A DNA stretch of 64,000 nt, taken from positions 401,856 to 465,855 of the forward strand of contig UESW01004831.1 of assembly GCA_900491605.1 (NCBI GenBank), in the 5' to 3' direction. Each line of letters opens with the position of its first letter. Within the stretch, counting starts at the first letter, position 1. The position numbers and the translations under genes were made by a program. Positions 1 through 11,040 of this stretch are shown one piece after another. This stretch comes from Calamus simplicifolius (lineage: Eukaryota; Streptophyta; Magnoliopsida; Arecales; Arecaceae). The notes under the pieces are model-generated. The model did not search any database. It was not told where the DNA came from and saw nothing but the letters and a program-made list of their open reading frames with translations.

Positions 1-390
1 GTCGTGAGATTTCAACTGGGGTGTCGCGATTGATTTTCGGCCGCATTAGAACTACGGTGTCGCGGGGATTCTCTCCGTGATCAGTTCTAACGACGGGTGT
101 CGTCGCCTTAAAGCTAGGGTGTCGTGAACTTTCCACTGGGGTGTCGCGAAGGATTTACGGCCGAATTCGACTAGGGTGTCGCCGGGGACTCTCTATGTGG
201 TCATTTGTAAGCACGGGTGTCGTCGCCCTAAAGCTACGGTGTCGTGGGATTTCAACTGGGGTGTCATGAAGGATTTACGGCGAATCGAACTAGGATGTCG
301 CTGGGATTCTCCGTGGTCAGTTTTATGCACGGGTGTCGTCTACTTAGAGCTAGGGTGTCGTGAGATTTCAACTGGAGTGTCGCGATTGAT
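1..390. repeat. ~120-bp satellite array with GGGTGTCG sub-repeats (left block)
   Basis: A tandem repeat starts at the window edge. Units beginning GTCGTGRGAYTTYCAACTGG recur at about positions 1, 121, 241 and 357, a period of 116-120 bp. Each unit contains four shorter segments, each opening with a (G)GGTGTCG core. The array is cut at 390/391 by the foldback and resumes at about 1128. Short reading frames here are by-products of the repeat. I do not recognise the family. Confidence 0.8.
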
Positions 391-896
391 TTGAGCACGA
401 ACCTACGCCCTCCCTCTGAAAGTCTGGTCGATAGGAAATATTTCAGCTTCGAGGCTGAAAAACCTTGCTACTGGAGTCTACTGGAGTCTTCAAATATAAA
501 AGTTTATCCAATGAGTTTTTCGTTGCCAAAACCTCACGTAGACGTTCGCTTCTCTCTCTGAATTCGGCCAAGTCTGCCTTCGTTATCTCTTCGTCAATTG
601 CTTTTAAAAGCTCCTTTTTTCCTCCATATGCTTTCTCTCTGTTTTCCTGTCATTAAAGCCTTTTAAAAGCAATTGACAAAGAGATAATGAAGGCAGCTGA
701 TGACCATCTTACAGACCTGGCCGAATTCAGAGAGAGAAGTGAATGTCTATGTGAGGTTTTGGCAAGGAAAAACTCATTGGATAAACTTTTATATTTGAAG
801 ACTCCAGTAGACTCCAGTAGCAAGGTTTTTCAGCCTCGAAGCTGAAATATTTCCTGTGACCAGACTTTCAAAGCGAGGGCGTAGGTTCGTGCTCAA
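391..896. repeat. Large foldback (inverted repeat) made of a coding-like fragment
   Basis: The left arm (391 to ~610) is repeated in reverse complement as the right arm (~660-896), separated by a loop of about 50 bp. The outer ends are TTGAGCACGAACCTAC at 391 and its complement ending at 896. The left arm lacks about 15 bp present in the right arm. Read from the loop outwards, both arms give a similar open frame with conserved stretches such as DLAEFRERSE and KNSLDKLLYLKTPV. This suggests a captured or rearranged gene fragment rather than random sequence. I do not recognise the protein. The foldback splits the satellite and could be transcribed into a long hairpin RNA; that last point is inference. 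Confidence 0.75.
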
Positions 897-1127
897 ACTT
901 AGCATCCGGACTCTCAGAGCGAGGGAGGGAAAGAAAGAGTATGACATTCGTGCATACAAAATAGTTATGACTCCCAGAATGTCATAACTATTTTGTTCTA
1001 AGGTAGTTACCCGCGCATTAAACGGTTTGGTCACGCATTAACTAACTCTTACCAGAAAAAAACTGTTGGTGTAATAAAGGAGCTTTAGAAAAAAGTTGAA
1101 GGAAAGACTTTTTACTTTGTGCTGCGG
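897..1127. other. Spacer between foldback and second satellite block
   Basis: Single-copy-looking sequence with a local inverted repeat: an ATAGTTATGAC stretch near 961 faces its complement near 985. No gene was seen. Confidence 0.4.
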
Positions 1128-1445
1128 GTGTCGTAGCATTGGTGCTAGGGTGTCATTAGATTTCAACTGGGGTGTCGCGAAGGTGTTTAGGCTGAATTGA
1201 CAAGGGGTGTCACGGGTATTTTCACGTGATCAGTTCTTAGCACGGGTGTCATCGCCTTAAAGCTAGGGTGTCGTGAGCTTTCAACAGGGGTGTCTCGTAG
1301 GAGTTTCGGCCGAAATCCAATTCTCCTGGGGTGTCGCGGGGATTCTCCGCGCGGTCATTTCTACGCACGGGTGTCTCGTATGAGCTTTCGTTTTGAGCCA
1401 GGTTTTTCAGCGCTCGATGCTGAAATATTTTCTTTCGACCAGAGA
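1128..1445. repeat. Satellite array (right block) ending in a third copy of the foldback terminus
   Basis: The GGGTGTCG-type units resume, with unit starts near 1151 and 1269 (period 118). At about 1400-1442 a degenerate copy of the foldback arm's outer part follows (GGTTTTTCAGC, then GCTGAAATATTTTC and a CGACCAG end). The foldback terminus therefore occurs three times within 1.1 kb, always next to the satellite. This suggests that satellite and foldback belong to one composite element. Confidence 0.6.
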
Positions 1446-2835
1446 AGAAAAGAGTTCTTCTGTTCTTCTTGCACAGATGACATACAACGTTAAATGGCGC
1501 TATGAAGGAGGGAAAGGGCATTTTTGTCCGCACACAAATTTTGAAAAAAAGTGAACTGCTTTAAATGGCCGTCACGTTCAGAACGTTACGTCAAAGCAAA
1601 GCCATACCGCCCGTCAGGTCATCCACGTCGGAGCCACGTGGACCAATCGGAAGAGGCGGTGCAGCCCATAGGCCTTGCTGCACCGGGGGCGGTGTACAAA
1701 GTGTTTTCCAAAATTTTTAACCAGCCATGCCTGGCCTAGCTTGGGCCATAGATCGTGCCAGGCTATCAAAAATTTTTAACAAGCTATACCGACATGGCCC
1801 GTTAATTTGGTCAGCCCAGTGGGCCTAGGCTTGAGCCTAGCCATGCCAGGCCTTTAGTAGTAATGAATTATTTAGAACATTAGTACAATAATCCTATCGA
1901 AGTCATCAAATAACAGTAATAAAGTCCTCCTCAACGAGGAAACACTAAGCATGAAGGATCCGAGTGATGTACGAAATGCCTCCTTAAGCTGCATAAAGCT
2001 CAGCCAAAGGAACTTAATCTAGAAGACCAAAGTCATTTTTCACTAATAATGCTCCATCAATTTCATGAATGATAAAAGCTGAGCCAGCACATCTAGCCCA
2101 TATACTATCCGACTGTCCTTCGAATGCGCTCAAAAGGGCAAGTGGTCGAGAATCAGTACGATCCTTTTAAGGTAGTATCCTATCATATGCCAGATCTGTC
2201 TAGTTATCGGGCTCCTAAAATTGTCATAATTAGCTCTTAATGGGGGAGGCCTAAATGGAAAGATGAACAAATTAATGCATTCAATGATAATTAAAAAGTA
2301 TTATTAAATATATAATAATGACGAAATATCTTATTATTATTAAAATTTATTGCTTGATATTTATTTTAAATTTAATAATTAAAACCTACTAATTATTATA
2401 ATTTATTACAATAATAATTTAAAAAATTATTACCTTAAATATATCAACAAAATAGATTTTTTTTAATATGGTCAATGCGAGATTAATTTAGCTATACTTA
2501 AATAAATCTTATTAAATTAAATTAATTTAATTTATATCGATAAAAGACTTGTATCTATGACTTGAGCAATTAAGTATGCTTTACTATCCCTAAAATATAA
2601 ATACTAAAAATTATAAAATTTAAAGGTTCAATCTGAATAGTTATTGACTAGCAGCTATCTCATATAATTATTATTAATAATTATATAAAATTTATAAAAT
2701 TAACAAAATAAAATAATTATTTTTAAAAATAATTTAGCTATCCGATGGCTACCAAACGCATCCCCAGACAATGAGAATAATTGTATTTGTGCCCCTAACA
2801 TGCGCATGGTCGCGGAATTTAAGGGCACTTAAAAG
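1446..2835. other. Intergenic, AT-rich from ~2280
   Basis: No convincing coding sequence. 1720-1850 contains CCTGGCC/GGCCTAG-rich inverted words. 2280-2740 is strongly AT-rich. The stretch just upstream of 2836 should include the TRB gene promoter, but I could not place a TATA box with confidence. Confidence 0.5.
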
Positions 2836-2951
2836 TTGACCGTCAATAAACCTAAGCGGAACATCCGGTCCCACCATCGAAATCAACTGAGATCGGGTCT
2901 ATTTCTACGTACAATCCTTCGTTCCCGTGTGTTCCACCGTTCCTGGACAAA

Positions 2952-2984
2952 AAACCCTAGTCCTAACCCAAACCCTAACCCTAG
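2952..2984 (+). promoter_or_regulatory. Telobox cluster (AAACCCTA) upstream of the TRB gene
   Basis: AAACCCTA lies at 2952-2959 and AAACCCTAACCCTAG at 2970-2984, 93-125 bp before the ATG at 3077. Teloboxes are established plant promoter and 5'-UTR motifs bound by TRB proteins. The downstream gene itself encodes a TRB protein, so autoregulation is possible (inference). Confidence 0.65.
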
Positions 2985-3076
2985 GGCGGAAGAGAGGGGA
3001 CCAGTCGATGCCGGGCGAAGCGTGGAGGAGGAAAGGAGAATTCTGAGGAGCGGAAGAATAGGAAGAACAGGAGGTA

Positions 3077-6000
3077 ATGGGGGCTCCGAAGCAGAAATGG
3101 ACGCCGGAAGAGGAGGAGGCTCTGAGGGCTGGAGTCGACAAGCACGGCGCCGGCAAGTGGCGGACCATCCAGAAGGACCCCGAGTTCAGCCACTTTCTCG
3201 CCACTCGCTCTAACATCGATCTCAAGGTGAGTGAATCTCCCCTTCTTCACCGACCTCTCTCTTCTCTCCGGTTTAGGGGATTCCTGCGTGATCTTTCTCG
3301 GGTTGCATGGATTCATGCGGGCTGGATTTGTTTTCTGCTAGAAAAGCTCACGAGATTATGGTGCTTAGCTAAAAAATATCTCACCAGATTACGTGATATT
3401 CATTTCATATTTCATGCTATTGGGGATTTGGAACCTGATATTTGGTCATGGGAATTCTGGAAAATTGAAAAAAAAAAAATGCCTGCATGCATGTTTGGAA
3501 CTTGATTTTTTGAGCCAATGTCGGTGTTGATGGCGTGTTCTGAGCCTAAAAATGTGTGGTGTGTGTCTGAAAAGTCTGAGGTTGGCTCACAATAATTGGC
3601 ATGGGTACAGAGCGTTGAAAGAGGAGAATCCACGTTAACATGTAGTTTACCTCATGACGGCTTGGTCGTGAGCTTCGTAGCTGGCCTTTGAAATATTGTT
3701 AACCAAATTTCCAGGGTTGTATAGTTGTGGAAAGCAGGGAGTGATTTCTGAATTTGAACGGTAAATAAAATTTTATGTTAAGATCTAATATTTTTTAAAA
3801 TAATATATATGTATATATAGTTTGTGTGTGTGTGTTATATAAGATCTAATATTTTATGTTAAGATCTAATATTTTTTAAAATAATATATATATGTGTATA
3901 TATATTTATGTGTGTTCGTGTGTGCGTGCGCACTTATTAGATTTTCAAATGTATATTAGATTTTACTTGCATTTTATTTATGCTAATTCTTGTGGTTTAT
4001 CCTCCCATTAATTTATTTTTTGGACACATTCAGGACAAATGGAGGAATATGAGTGTTAGTGCTAGTGGCCATGGCTGTCGGGAAAAGATTAGGACACCAA
4101 AAATAAAAGGTTCTCCTTCGATCCCATCAACAAACTCTCAGAACCTCACCGCCTCTGCCGCACAAAAAGATGTTGGCGTACAGGCAGTGGTAGATTATAC
4201 AAAGAAGTCCCAAGATGGGAGGACGGCTCCTCGGTACATCATGTTTTTGTTTCCCAACTTCTGCATTTTCATTGTTATCACTACTAACAATATAGTCTTG
4301 TTATTTTATGGAGAATACTGCATTAAACTTTGAACCATCAGCAACACCTTTAAATTAGTACCAAAGCTGTCACAGTCTCCGTGGATCAATTTTAAAAAAT
4401 TAAAGTTAATACTGGGATGAAATCAATAATTGAGATCGCATATGAAATAGCACACAAGTATCAGTGTAAATTAAACAGAAATTACCTGAGCTCTATACTT
4501 CAAAGTCATAGATCAATTGGAAGGCGCATTATTAGGTAAGTTTGAGCTAGTGATTTGCTCTAGCTCTGTTTATAAATCTCTTGTTGCAATGTTGCCAACT
4601 CTAGTAGAGTTAATACTTCAGAAACTGGGATTTTTTTAAAAAGAAAAAAAAAGCCATGAATTAAGTCATGGTATTTGTTATTTGCAGTAGTGAGAATCAG
4701 ATTCATTTTTAATACTGTTGTGCTTTGTTACTGTAGTTTTGAATACTAGCTCTGAGTAGTTTTTCTGTAACCAACTACTATGGCAGATTCTTTGTACAAG
4801 CATGAAGTCAATCCTTTTTCATTTGCTTTGATTTGCTTTTTATATTTCTTCAGACATGGTTCCTTATATAAGTACAAAGTAATAAGTGACATTGATATCT
4901 GTCAATGAAAAATATGCCATGTGTTGCATTTTCATTGTTGAGACATGTCGTATGTATTTTAGTTGTTCATTGACCATGTGTCAATCGTGATGCCCTTATG
5001 GTTCTTGTGACTTTTGTCAGCATCTTGCACATATTCTTCACAGTTCTCCCTAGCATTCTTGTATATGAACTTAGAGAGGATCTGTTCTTACAATTTCTTG
5101 ATTTGATTTGTGTCTGTCAGGTACACTGCCATGATAATTGAAGCTCTGATGGCAATGCAAAAGTCAAATGGTTCAGAAATTGGTGCAATTTGTAGCTTTA
5201 TAGAGGTCAGTTGGTGTGCTTTCATTACTTCTATGTGAAGTGAAACATGTATTTCACTTTTGTTTTAGGATCATATCTTATTTCTCCTTGTCACATCTGA
5301 TATGCTGATACAAGTCATGTAAACAATAACAGTGAGAAGCATATTAATGTTATTTCCACTATTTCAGGCAGCCTCTAGTATAAAAGGATGATACAAATCT
5401 CTGTTCATGTGCATAAAAAAGTGTAACATATAACCTCCAGTTATGTTATGGACATACGCATGGCTTGACTCTGCCTCCATTGAGATAAATTGAAATTTCA
5501 TCACATGGAGAGTATAATGGGTTCAAAGCAGAAACAGGTTTCAGCATATCCAGTTCATCTTTCTGGATCTTACTCTGCCAATGGTGTTCTAAAATTTTTA
5601 CTTCTTTACCTTCATCCATATTATTTACAAAAGGATTTTTTTCCTTTTCTTTTTCTTTTGTAACTAACATAGATTGAAAGAACATTCGAGGTGGCCTTGA
5701 ATAGGAATATTTGGCCAATGAGGATCCATAAAGCCAACTCCCAATTGTTGGAAAAAGACTGGATGGTTATGGTTTTCCCTTTCATGTATAAATAAGAAAT
5801 TCAATAGCGAGAACTAGTTATACCATCAAATCGATAAACTTTTCCCTAGCACTAGTAGAAATGACAATATTTCTTATGGAAACTCATAAAAATAAGAGAT
5901 TTGTAAGTTCTTAGAAAATAATTTTGGTTTTCATATTACAAATCATGTTATGCTTAGTATCTGTATGCCTGAATGGTAGATATACTTTCTGGAATATAAA

Positions 6001-8706
6001 TATATTCATTTGCTTGTTTTGCCTTTGTTATCATTCTCTGGGGAATGTGTTGCTTTCTTTTAATTATACAAAAATTTTCAGCCATTTCTTTGGTACAAAT
6101 CTAGGTTAATCAATAAATTACATAATTTTTACTTTGAACCCCATAAGTTAGTAAATTTAAATGTGCTTATAAAATTTAAATGTTTGAATGTGCTTATAAT
6201 GTCTGATTTTTTATGACAAGTAAAATTGTTATACCTTGGTGAATGAATCATCTTAGTCAGTACTTTGCCTTGGCCATGATTGCTTGAGGAAAGTTTGGGT
6301 TAAATTTATTACCATATTTTGTTAAGTAACTTACCCTTTTCTTTCTAAAGAAAAGACAGCGTGCACAATCAAGATGATTGGGATCCTTTCTATTTTCAAA
6401 TGAGTCAGCCTGTTATTTTAGTGTTTGAATCATTTTAATTTAATTATTGTCTAATTATTGGAAAAGCATTTTTTAGAAATCTTCATGTGCGAACCCTTCT
6501 AGCAGTAATTTGTGTGCTTGGCATGCGCAATGAATATTTGATTCCCTGACTCTCGTTGATGCTATTCTCTGATGTGCTCCATTTAACCGATCTTTCCTAG
6601 TAGACTGTTCACATTGCCTTCAAATTTGACATATTGAAAGAAGCAAACCAAATATGCTTTATGTTTGATCCTAGGTGAGCATGCCTTTTATGGCAAAGCA
6701 AACCAACAGACACTCCAGCACTACAATTTTAAACTGTAGACTGACATCAAACTGATGATATTAAGGAACTATCTTGCATGCATCATGCTTTTGCTGGTAA
6801 AGAAAAGAAAGACACACTCCATTACAACAATTTTAAACTATAGACTGACATCACAATGACAAATTAACGAAGGTGGTTTGAGTTGAAATACTTCATTGAA
6901 TGACTATTCTTTCCTTTGTGTCTTTGATCATAGTACTCGGACCAGTATGTGATAATACAGAACAGTTTTAATCAATTCTATTTGCTATGCTGATAATGAC
7001 TTAAATATAGGTTTTGCAATATGAGTGAAGAAATTAACCATAAATGATAGTGGGAAGATAATTATATTTACAAGTTTGTTTTTAACATAAAGTTATTTAT
7101 TTATTTATTTTAGCAATATGGTTGTAATGTGCCATCACTGTGGTTGGAACCCTGGACCTCTCCAAGAGCATGCCTTTAGGACAGGGTTCTCAAACCACTG
7201 GATCCAAATCCTGTTGGCACTATAGAGTGTTGTTGGAATGTTAAACTCAGCTGCCTTAGTGATGCATCTAGGATAGCTTTCATACTCATCTGGTTTGCAA
7301 CATTTGCTGAAACAATACTTAGTATCCTTACCTTATGCTATCTACTATAAAAAAAATGAGACTTACGTCCTCTGATTTACATGGTGAATATGTAACAAGT
7401 AGAAGAGGGCTTATTTTCTGTGAAATGAATATATGCATTCAAATCTGCAAGGCATGCACCAGTTCAGCAAAATTTAATTCTCTTTGCATGATCTGCTTTG
7501 TGCATCATGTTACATTCAGCATTTGTTTTACATTTTTCTGGGGCAGATTTCCTATTGTAACTGATTCACTTTTACAGTCCAAACCATTTAGAGCTCCGAA
7601 TTGGGAATGATGCCTGTGACTAGGGCATTCAACCTATTAATCCTGTTGATGGCTGGATGCCTAGACATAAAATCAAACTAGTTAATATTATTAAGCCCTG
7701 CGCTTGCATGTCACTATCAGATATTAGAGTGCAGATGATCCAGCAAAGTTGCTTCAAGCAGTTCAGGTTCTATTATGTGTATGGATAGCAATATGAATTA
7801 ATTTCATGTAACAAAACTAAATATAACTTTGTCATATCTGTAATGCCTTGATATTAGAATATTGTAGTGTGTATTCTGAGTAATAATGTTGTCATGAAGT
7901 TCTGCTAGGTAATGTAGTCTTGTTTCTATATTTATTACACTTAGTTTGTCTCTTTGATGTCTATGCAGCAACAACATCAAGTACCACAGAATTTTAGGAG
8001 ATTGCTTAGTTCAAAGTTGAGACGGCTTGTTGCACAGAATAAATAGAGAAGGTGGATGCCATTTTCCAACCTGACCAAATGATATTTAATGCTGGTACCC
8101 TTTTTTTTAAAAAAAATTGAAGTTTCAATGATGCTCCCTGTAGATATATAATGTTTTACCTGTCTTTATAATTCAGGAACTGCCAGTGAATATGTGATTT
8201 CATAATGACAAATTTTCACTGAGATAGATCTGTAGTTTTAATGCATCAGTTTGTACATTCTTCTTACTTCTCTTAAAGCATGGACTACATATGACCATAA
8301 TTTTTTTTCTCCCCTTTCTCTGTGGTTGTGTAGATAGGGATACAAATATGTTTGACGGAACCAGGGGCAAATTTTTCAAACTCTTATCATTGTAGATACT
8401 TTTGCCGTTTCTTGCAACGCGTACACATGATGCATGCACACACATACGTGTACATGTGTGCATATCTGAATGCACCTTTTAACATTTCCCTCTCCTTGGA
8501 AAAGAAAGTGTATGCCTGCATTTATTTGCATCTTCTCCTTGTCTTCTAACTTGCATAAATTCCTTTGTGATAGTGAAACCAGCACCTTGTACTAAGACAT
8601 ATTACTTGGTGGACCAATCCTTGAATCTTGACTGATTATCTTGTTAAACTTTTATCTTGGTCTTTAGTCGTGAAGTACATTTTGTGATAGCACCAATTAC
8701 TTAGTG

Positions 8707-8742
<36 letters not shown>

Positions 8743-9293
8743 CATTCTTTTCCCCTTCAAGGAATGCCGCTGTCGAGGTTTGAACCTGAACTTCTTCTCA
8801 GATTGCGAACTTAAGTGAAGGATGCCAACCAGCAGATGTTTCTGTTGGCTTCTTTAAATTTATTAAAAAATTAGGAAATAGGACCTTGGAAGGATTAAAG
8901 CATGCAGACACGTATCCATGCATTAACACGGGTGTATGCAAACAATAACAAAAACTATTCAGATCCTACTGGATGGTCATGCTGTGAAATCATGAAATGC
9001 AGGTTCAAAAGGGGTACAGACTCAAAGATTCCTCTTTCGCAGCAAAAACTCCTACCCTGAAACAAAAGGATCCAGTCCACCGCTCGAAGCTGCATCAGAA
9101 CTTCGGGTCATGCAACTCCATAAACCGTATTGAGGATGCAACAATAACTGCTGCTTACAAAATTGCAGATGCAGAAGCCAAATCATTTCTTGCATCTGAA
9201 GCTGTCAAGGAGGCAGAAAAGATATCAAAGATGGCAGAAGAGACGGATTCACTCCTGCTGTTAGCAAAAGAAATCTTTGAGAGATGTAAATAG
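3077..9293 (+). CDS. TRB: Telomere repeat-binding factor (single-Myb-histone, TRB/SMH) with 1-nt frameshift
   Basis: Nuclear double-strand telomere/telobox-binding protein. Coding exons inferred from splice signals: 3077-3226, 4034-4233, 5121-5205, 7969-8051 and 9003-9293. Exon 1 begins MGAPKQKWTPEEEEALRAG, the N-terminal Myb/SANT repeat of the family. The telobox-recognition motif LKDKWRNM is formed across the exon 1/2 junction. Exons 3 and 4 encode the H1/H5-like globular domain (YTAMIIEALMAM, then FRRLLSSKLRRLV). Exon 5 is the Ala/Glu-rich C-terminal coiled coil (AYKIADAEAKSFLASEAVKE) and ends at 9293. All splice phases agree except at exon 4: an in-frame TAG at 8044 arises because AAA at 8041-8043 is one base short of the expected AAAA. 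One extra A would give NKIEK joined to VQKGYRL. The gene is therefore either truncated or carries an assembly indel. Intron 3 (5206-7968) is long and has no recognisable gene. Confidence 0.85.
6700..6870. repeat. Imperfect ~103-bp tandem duplication inside TRB intron 3
   Basis: CACTCCAGCACTACAATTTT near 6711 is followed about 103 bp later by a similar block near 6814. Both continue with AAACTRTAGACTGACATCA. It is intronic with no coding consequence. Confidence 0.5.
8709..8740. repeat. (GA)n microsatellite in TRB intron 4
   Basis: An uninterrupted GA dinucleotide run of about 32 bp lies within the intron between exons 4 and 5. Confidence 0.95.
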
Positions 9294-10997
9294 AGATGCT
9301 TTTTTTTTTTTTTTTCCTTTCCTCCTCCATGTTTCTTCATATTTGTTCCTCTTTTCTTCTTTAAATACTCATAAGGTTCTCTTTTATGGCACAGGTGCAT
9401 GTGGTGAAATCATGACCATGGCTTAAGCCACATGACAGAATTAATGATGGTACCCTGAGGATCTGCCCCTTGATGGATTAAAGCTTGTGCATGAAACTTG
9501 CTTTTTCCGTGGTCATTGAGGGCATGAAACTATCCTGTTGTGACATTATAGATACTTATCAGGAACATAATGGAGCACCCTGCAGGAATGTTTGATTAGG
9601 CATCCAATATGAAATATGCTCTTTTTGACTGCCAGAATCACTTGTTGCGCTGTTCAATTAGGGGCAATTTATTCACCATCACCATTAAAATAATTATGGT
9701 AGCAGCAGCAGCAGCAATCAAGAAATGAGCAGACAACCAGATACTCGGAAACAGATAACAGCAAGCTGCTGTACAGCTACTATAGATGTGCTGTTCCTAG
9801 GCTTTTATAGGAGCCTTCGTCTCATGGCATCTGAATTTATTTCCCGCTGGCTAGGCTTTTATAGGAGCCTTCGTCTCATGGCATCTGAATTTATTTCCCA
9901 CTGGCTAATTACACGTCCTCAAATTGGTTTGCATGAATTTCTCAACACTTTCTCACACCACGGTCAGGTATTAGGTTTTTTCTTCAAACCTGATGGGTTT
10001 AATGAACTCCTTATAGAAAAGAAGTCTAGCTCGTGATGGAGTGTAGTTCAAAAGCAATGCCTTGCTTATTTGTTTTACTCTCCGTCGAAAAGGTGACAGC
10101 TTGCCATCTGGCGAAAGTAGAAGGTGTAGCAATCCCTCCCCTCCCCTCCCCCCTCTCTACGACGACCCCGAGGGATTGTCTGGATCGGAGAGAACGAAGG
10201 AAAGGAAAATTTGGAAAAAAGGAATATATATATATATATATTAAATTATTTTATTTAAAAGAAAGATGAAAAAAAAAGAACGAAAGTAATTGATTTCTAG
10301 TTTCTTTTGTTCTTTTCTTAATTAATAAGAATAAATTTATTAATTCTAAGTCGAAGAGTAATTTATGTTATTTATTTTTAAAAGATTAAAATATTTTTTT
10401 ATTTTTTTTATTTTTTATATTTATTTTTTATACTTTATCCTTCGGTTGAAATGTATTATGATAACATGATTTTTTATTAAAATTTTTTAAATGCACTGAA
10501 ATTTTTTTACAGTATTAATTACTTATAAGATGAGTTAATTTTGAAAGAATATAATTATTATGATTTTATTATTTAAATAAAATAATTAATAATATTATTT
10601 TTTTTTTTAACCAGATAAGAAGAATAGTTCTTTTTTTTTTTTTTTCATCTCTTTTCTTCTTATTACTCTTCTCTTTCTTCTCTTCAAAAGAGGGGAAGGG
10701 CTTCTGAGTTTGTCTCCGGCGGTTGGCTGATATCAATTTGCATTGGTGTTCTACTAAGGGAGGCGCTTACCGCCATGGATCCTGAGTCGAGCTCTGCTCA
10801 AATTTAACGCGAAGTCCTTGACTTGTCCTAGACTCTTGGTTAAAGTTACTGTAGGTCCTGATCCGTTCTCGTCCCGACCTTCTGCTTCGCTCTACGTGCA
10901 AGCCGTAGACTTGTCTTAGAAGAATGTTGTGTGAGAGTGCGGTCCAGCTGATCCTTCTTCCCCCGATAGAATATTAGGCTTCCCGACAGAGCAAAAG
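9294..10997. other. Intergenic between TRB and the LINE; probable displaced NMT promoter at its right end
   Basis: 9301-9700 probably holds the TRB 3' UTR. It contains a short (AGC)n at about 9703-9717 and (TA)n at about 10219-10242. 10250-10620 is AT-rich. 10620-10690 is a T/C-rich tract followed by moderately GC-rich sequence up to the LINE target duplication at 10998. Because the LINE inserted at 10998-11007, sequence to its left is probably the original upstream region of NMT (inference). No gene was recognised. Confidence 0.45.
9797..9904 (+). repeat. Perfect-frame 54-bp tandem duplication
   Basis: Two adjacent 54-bp units (9797-9850 and 9851-9904) differ at one position. The period is a multiple of three, so the open frame through it reads LGFYRSLRLMASEFIS twice. 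The surrounding 103-codon frame (9725-10036) resembles nothing I know. I treat this as a recent duplication rather than a gene. Confidence 0.85.
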
Positions 10998-11007
10998 ATT
11001 GACGAGC
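10998..11007. repeat. LINE target-site duplication, left copy
   Basis: ATTGACGAGC here is identical to 15166-15175 directly after the LINE poly(A). This marks one insertion event. Confidence 0.75.
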
Positions 11008-11040
11008 TATTGAGTCTGGCTTCTGTTAGAAGATAGATAT

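Noticed and set aside
2836..3316. Overlapping frames of 106-125 codons around the TRB first exon
   Set aside because: They overlap the TRB leader and exon 1 in other frames; only the 3077 frame carries the Myb motif.
10033..10269. Short frames in the spacer before the LINE
   Set aside because: Low-complexity polypyrimidine and (TA)n sequence with no recognisable domain.
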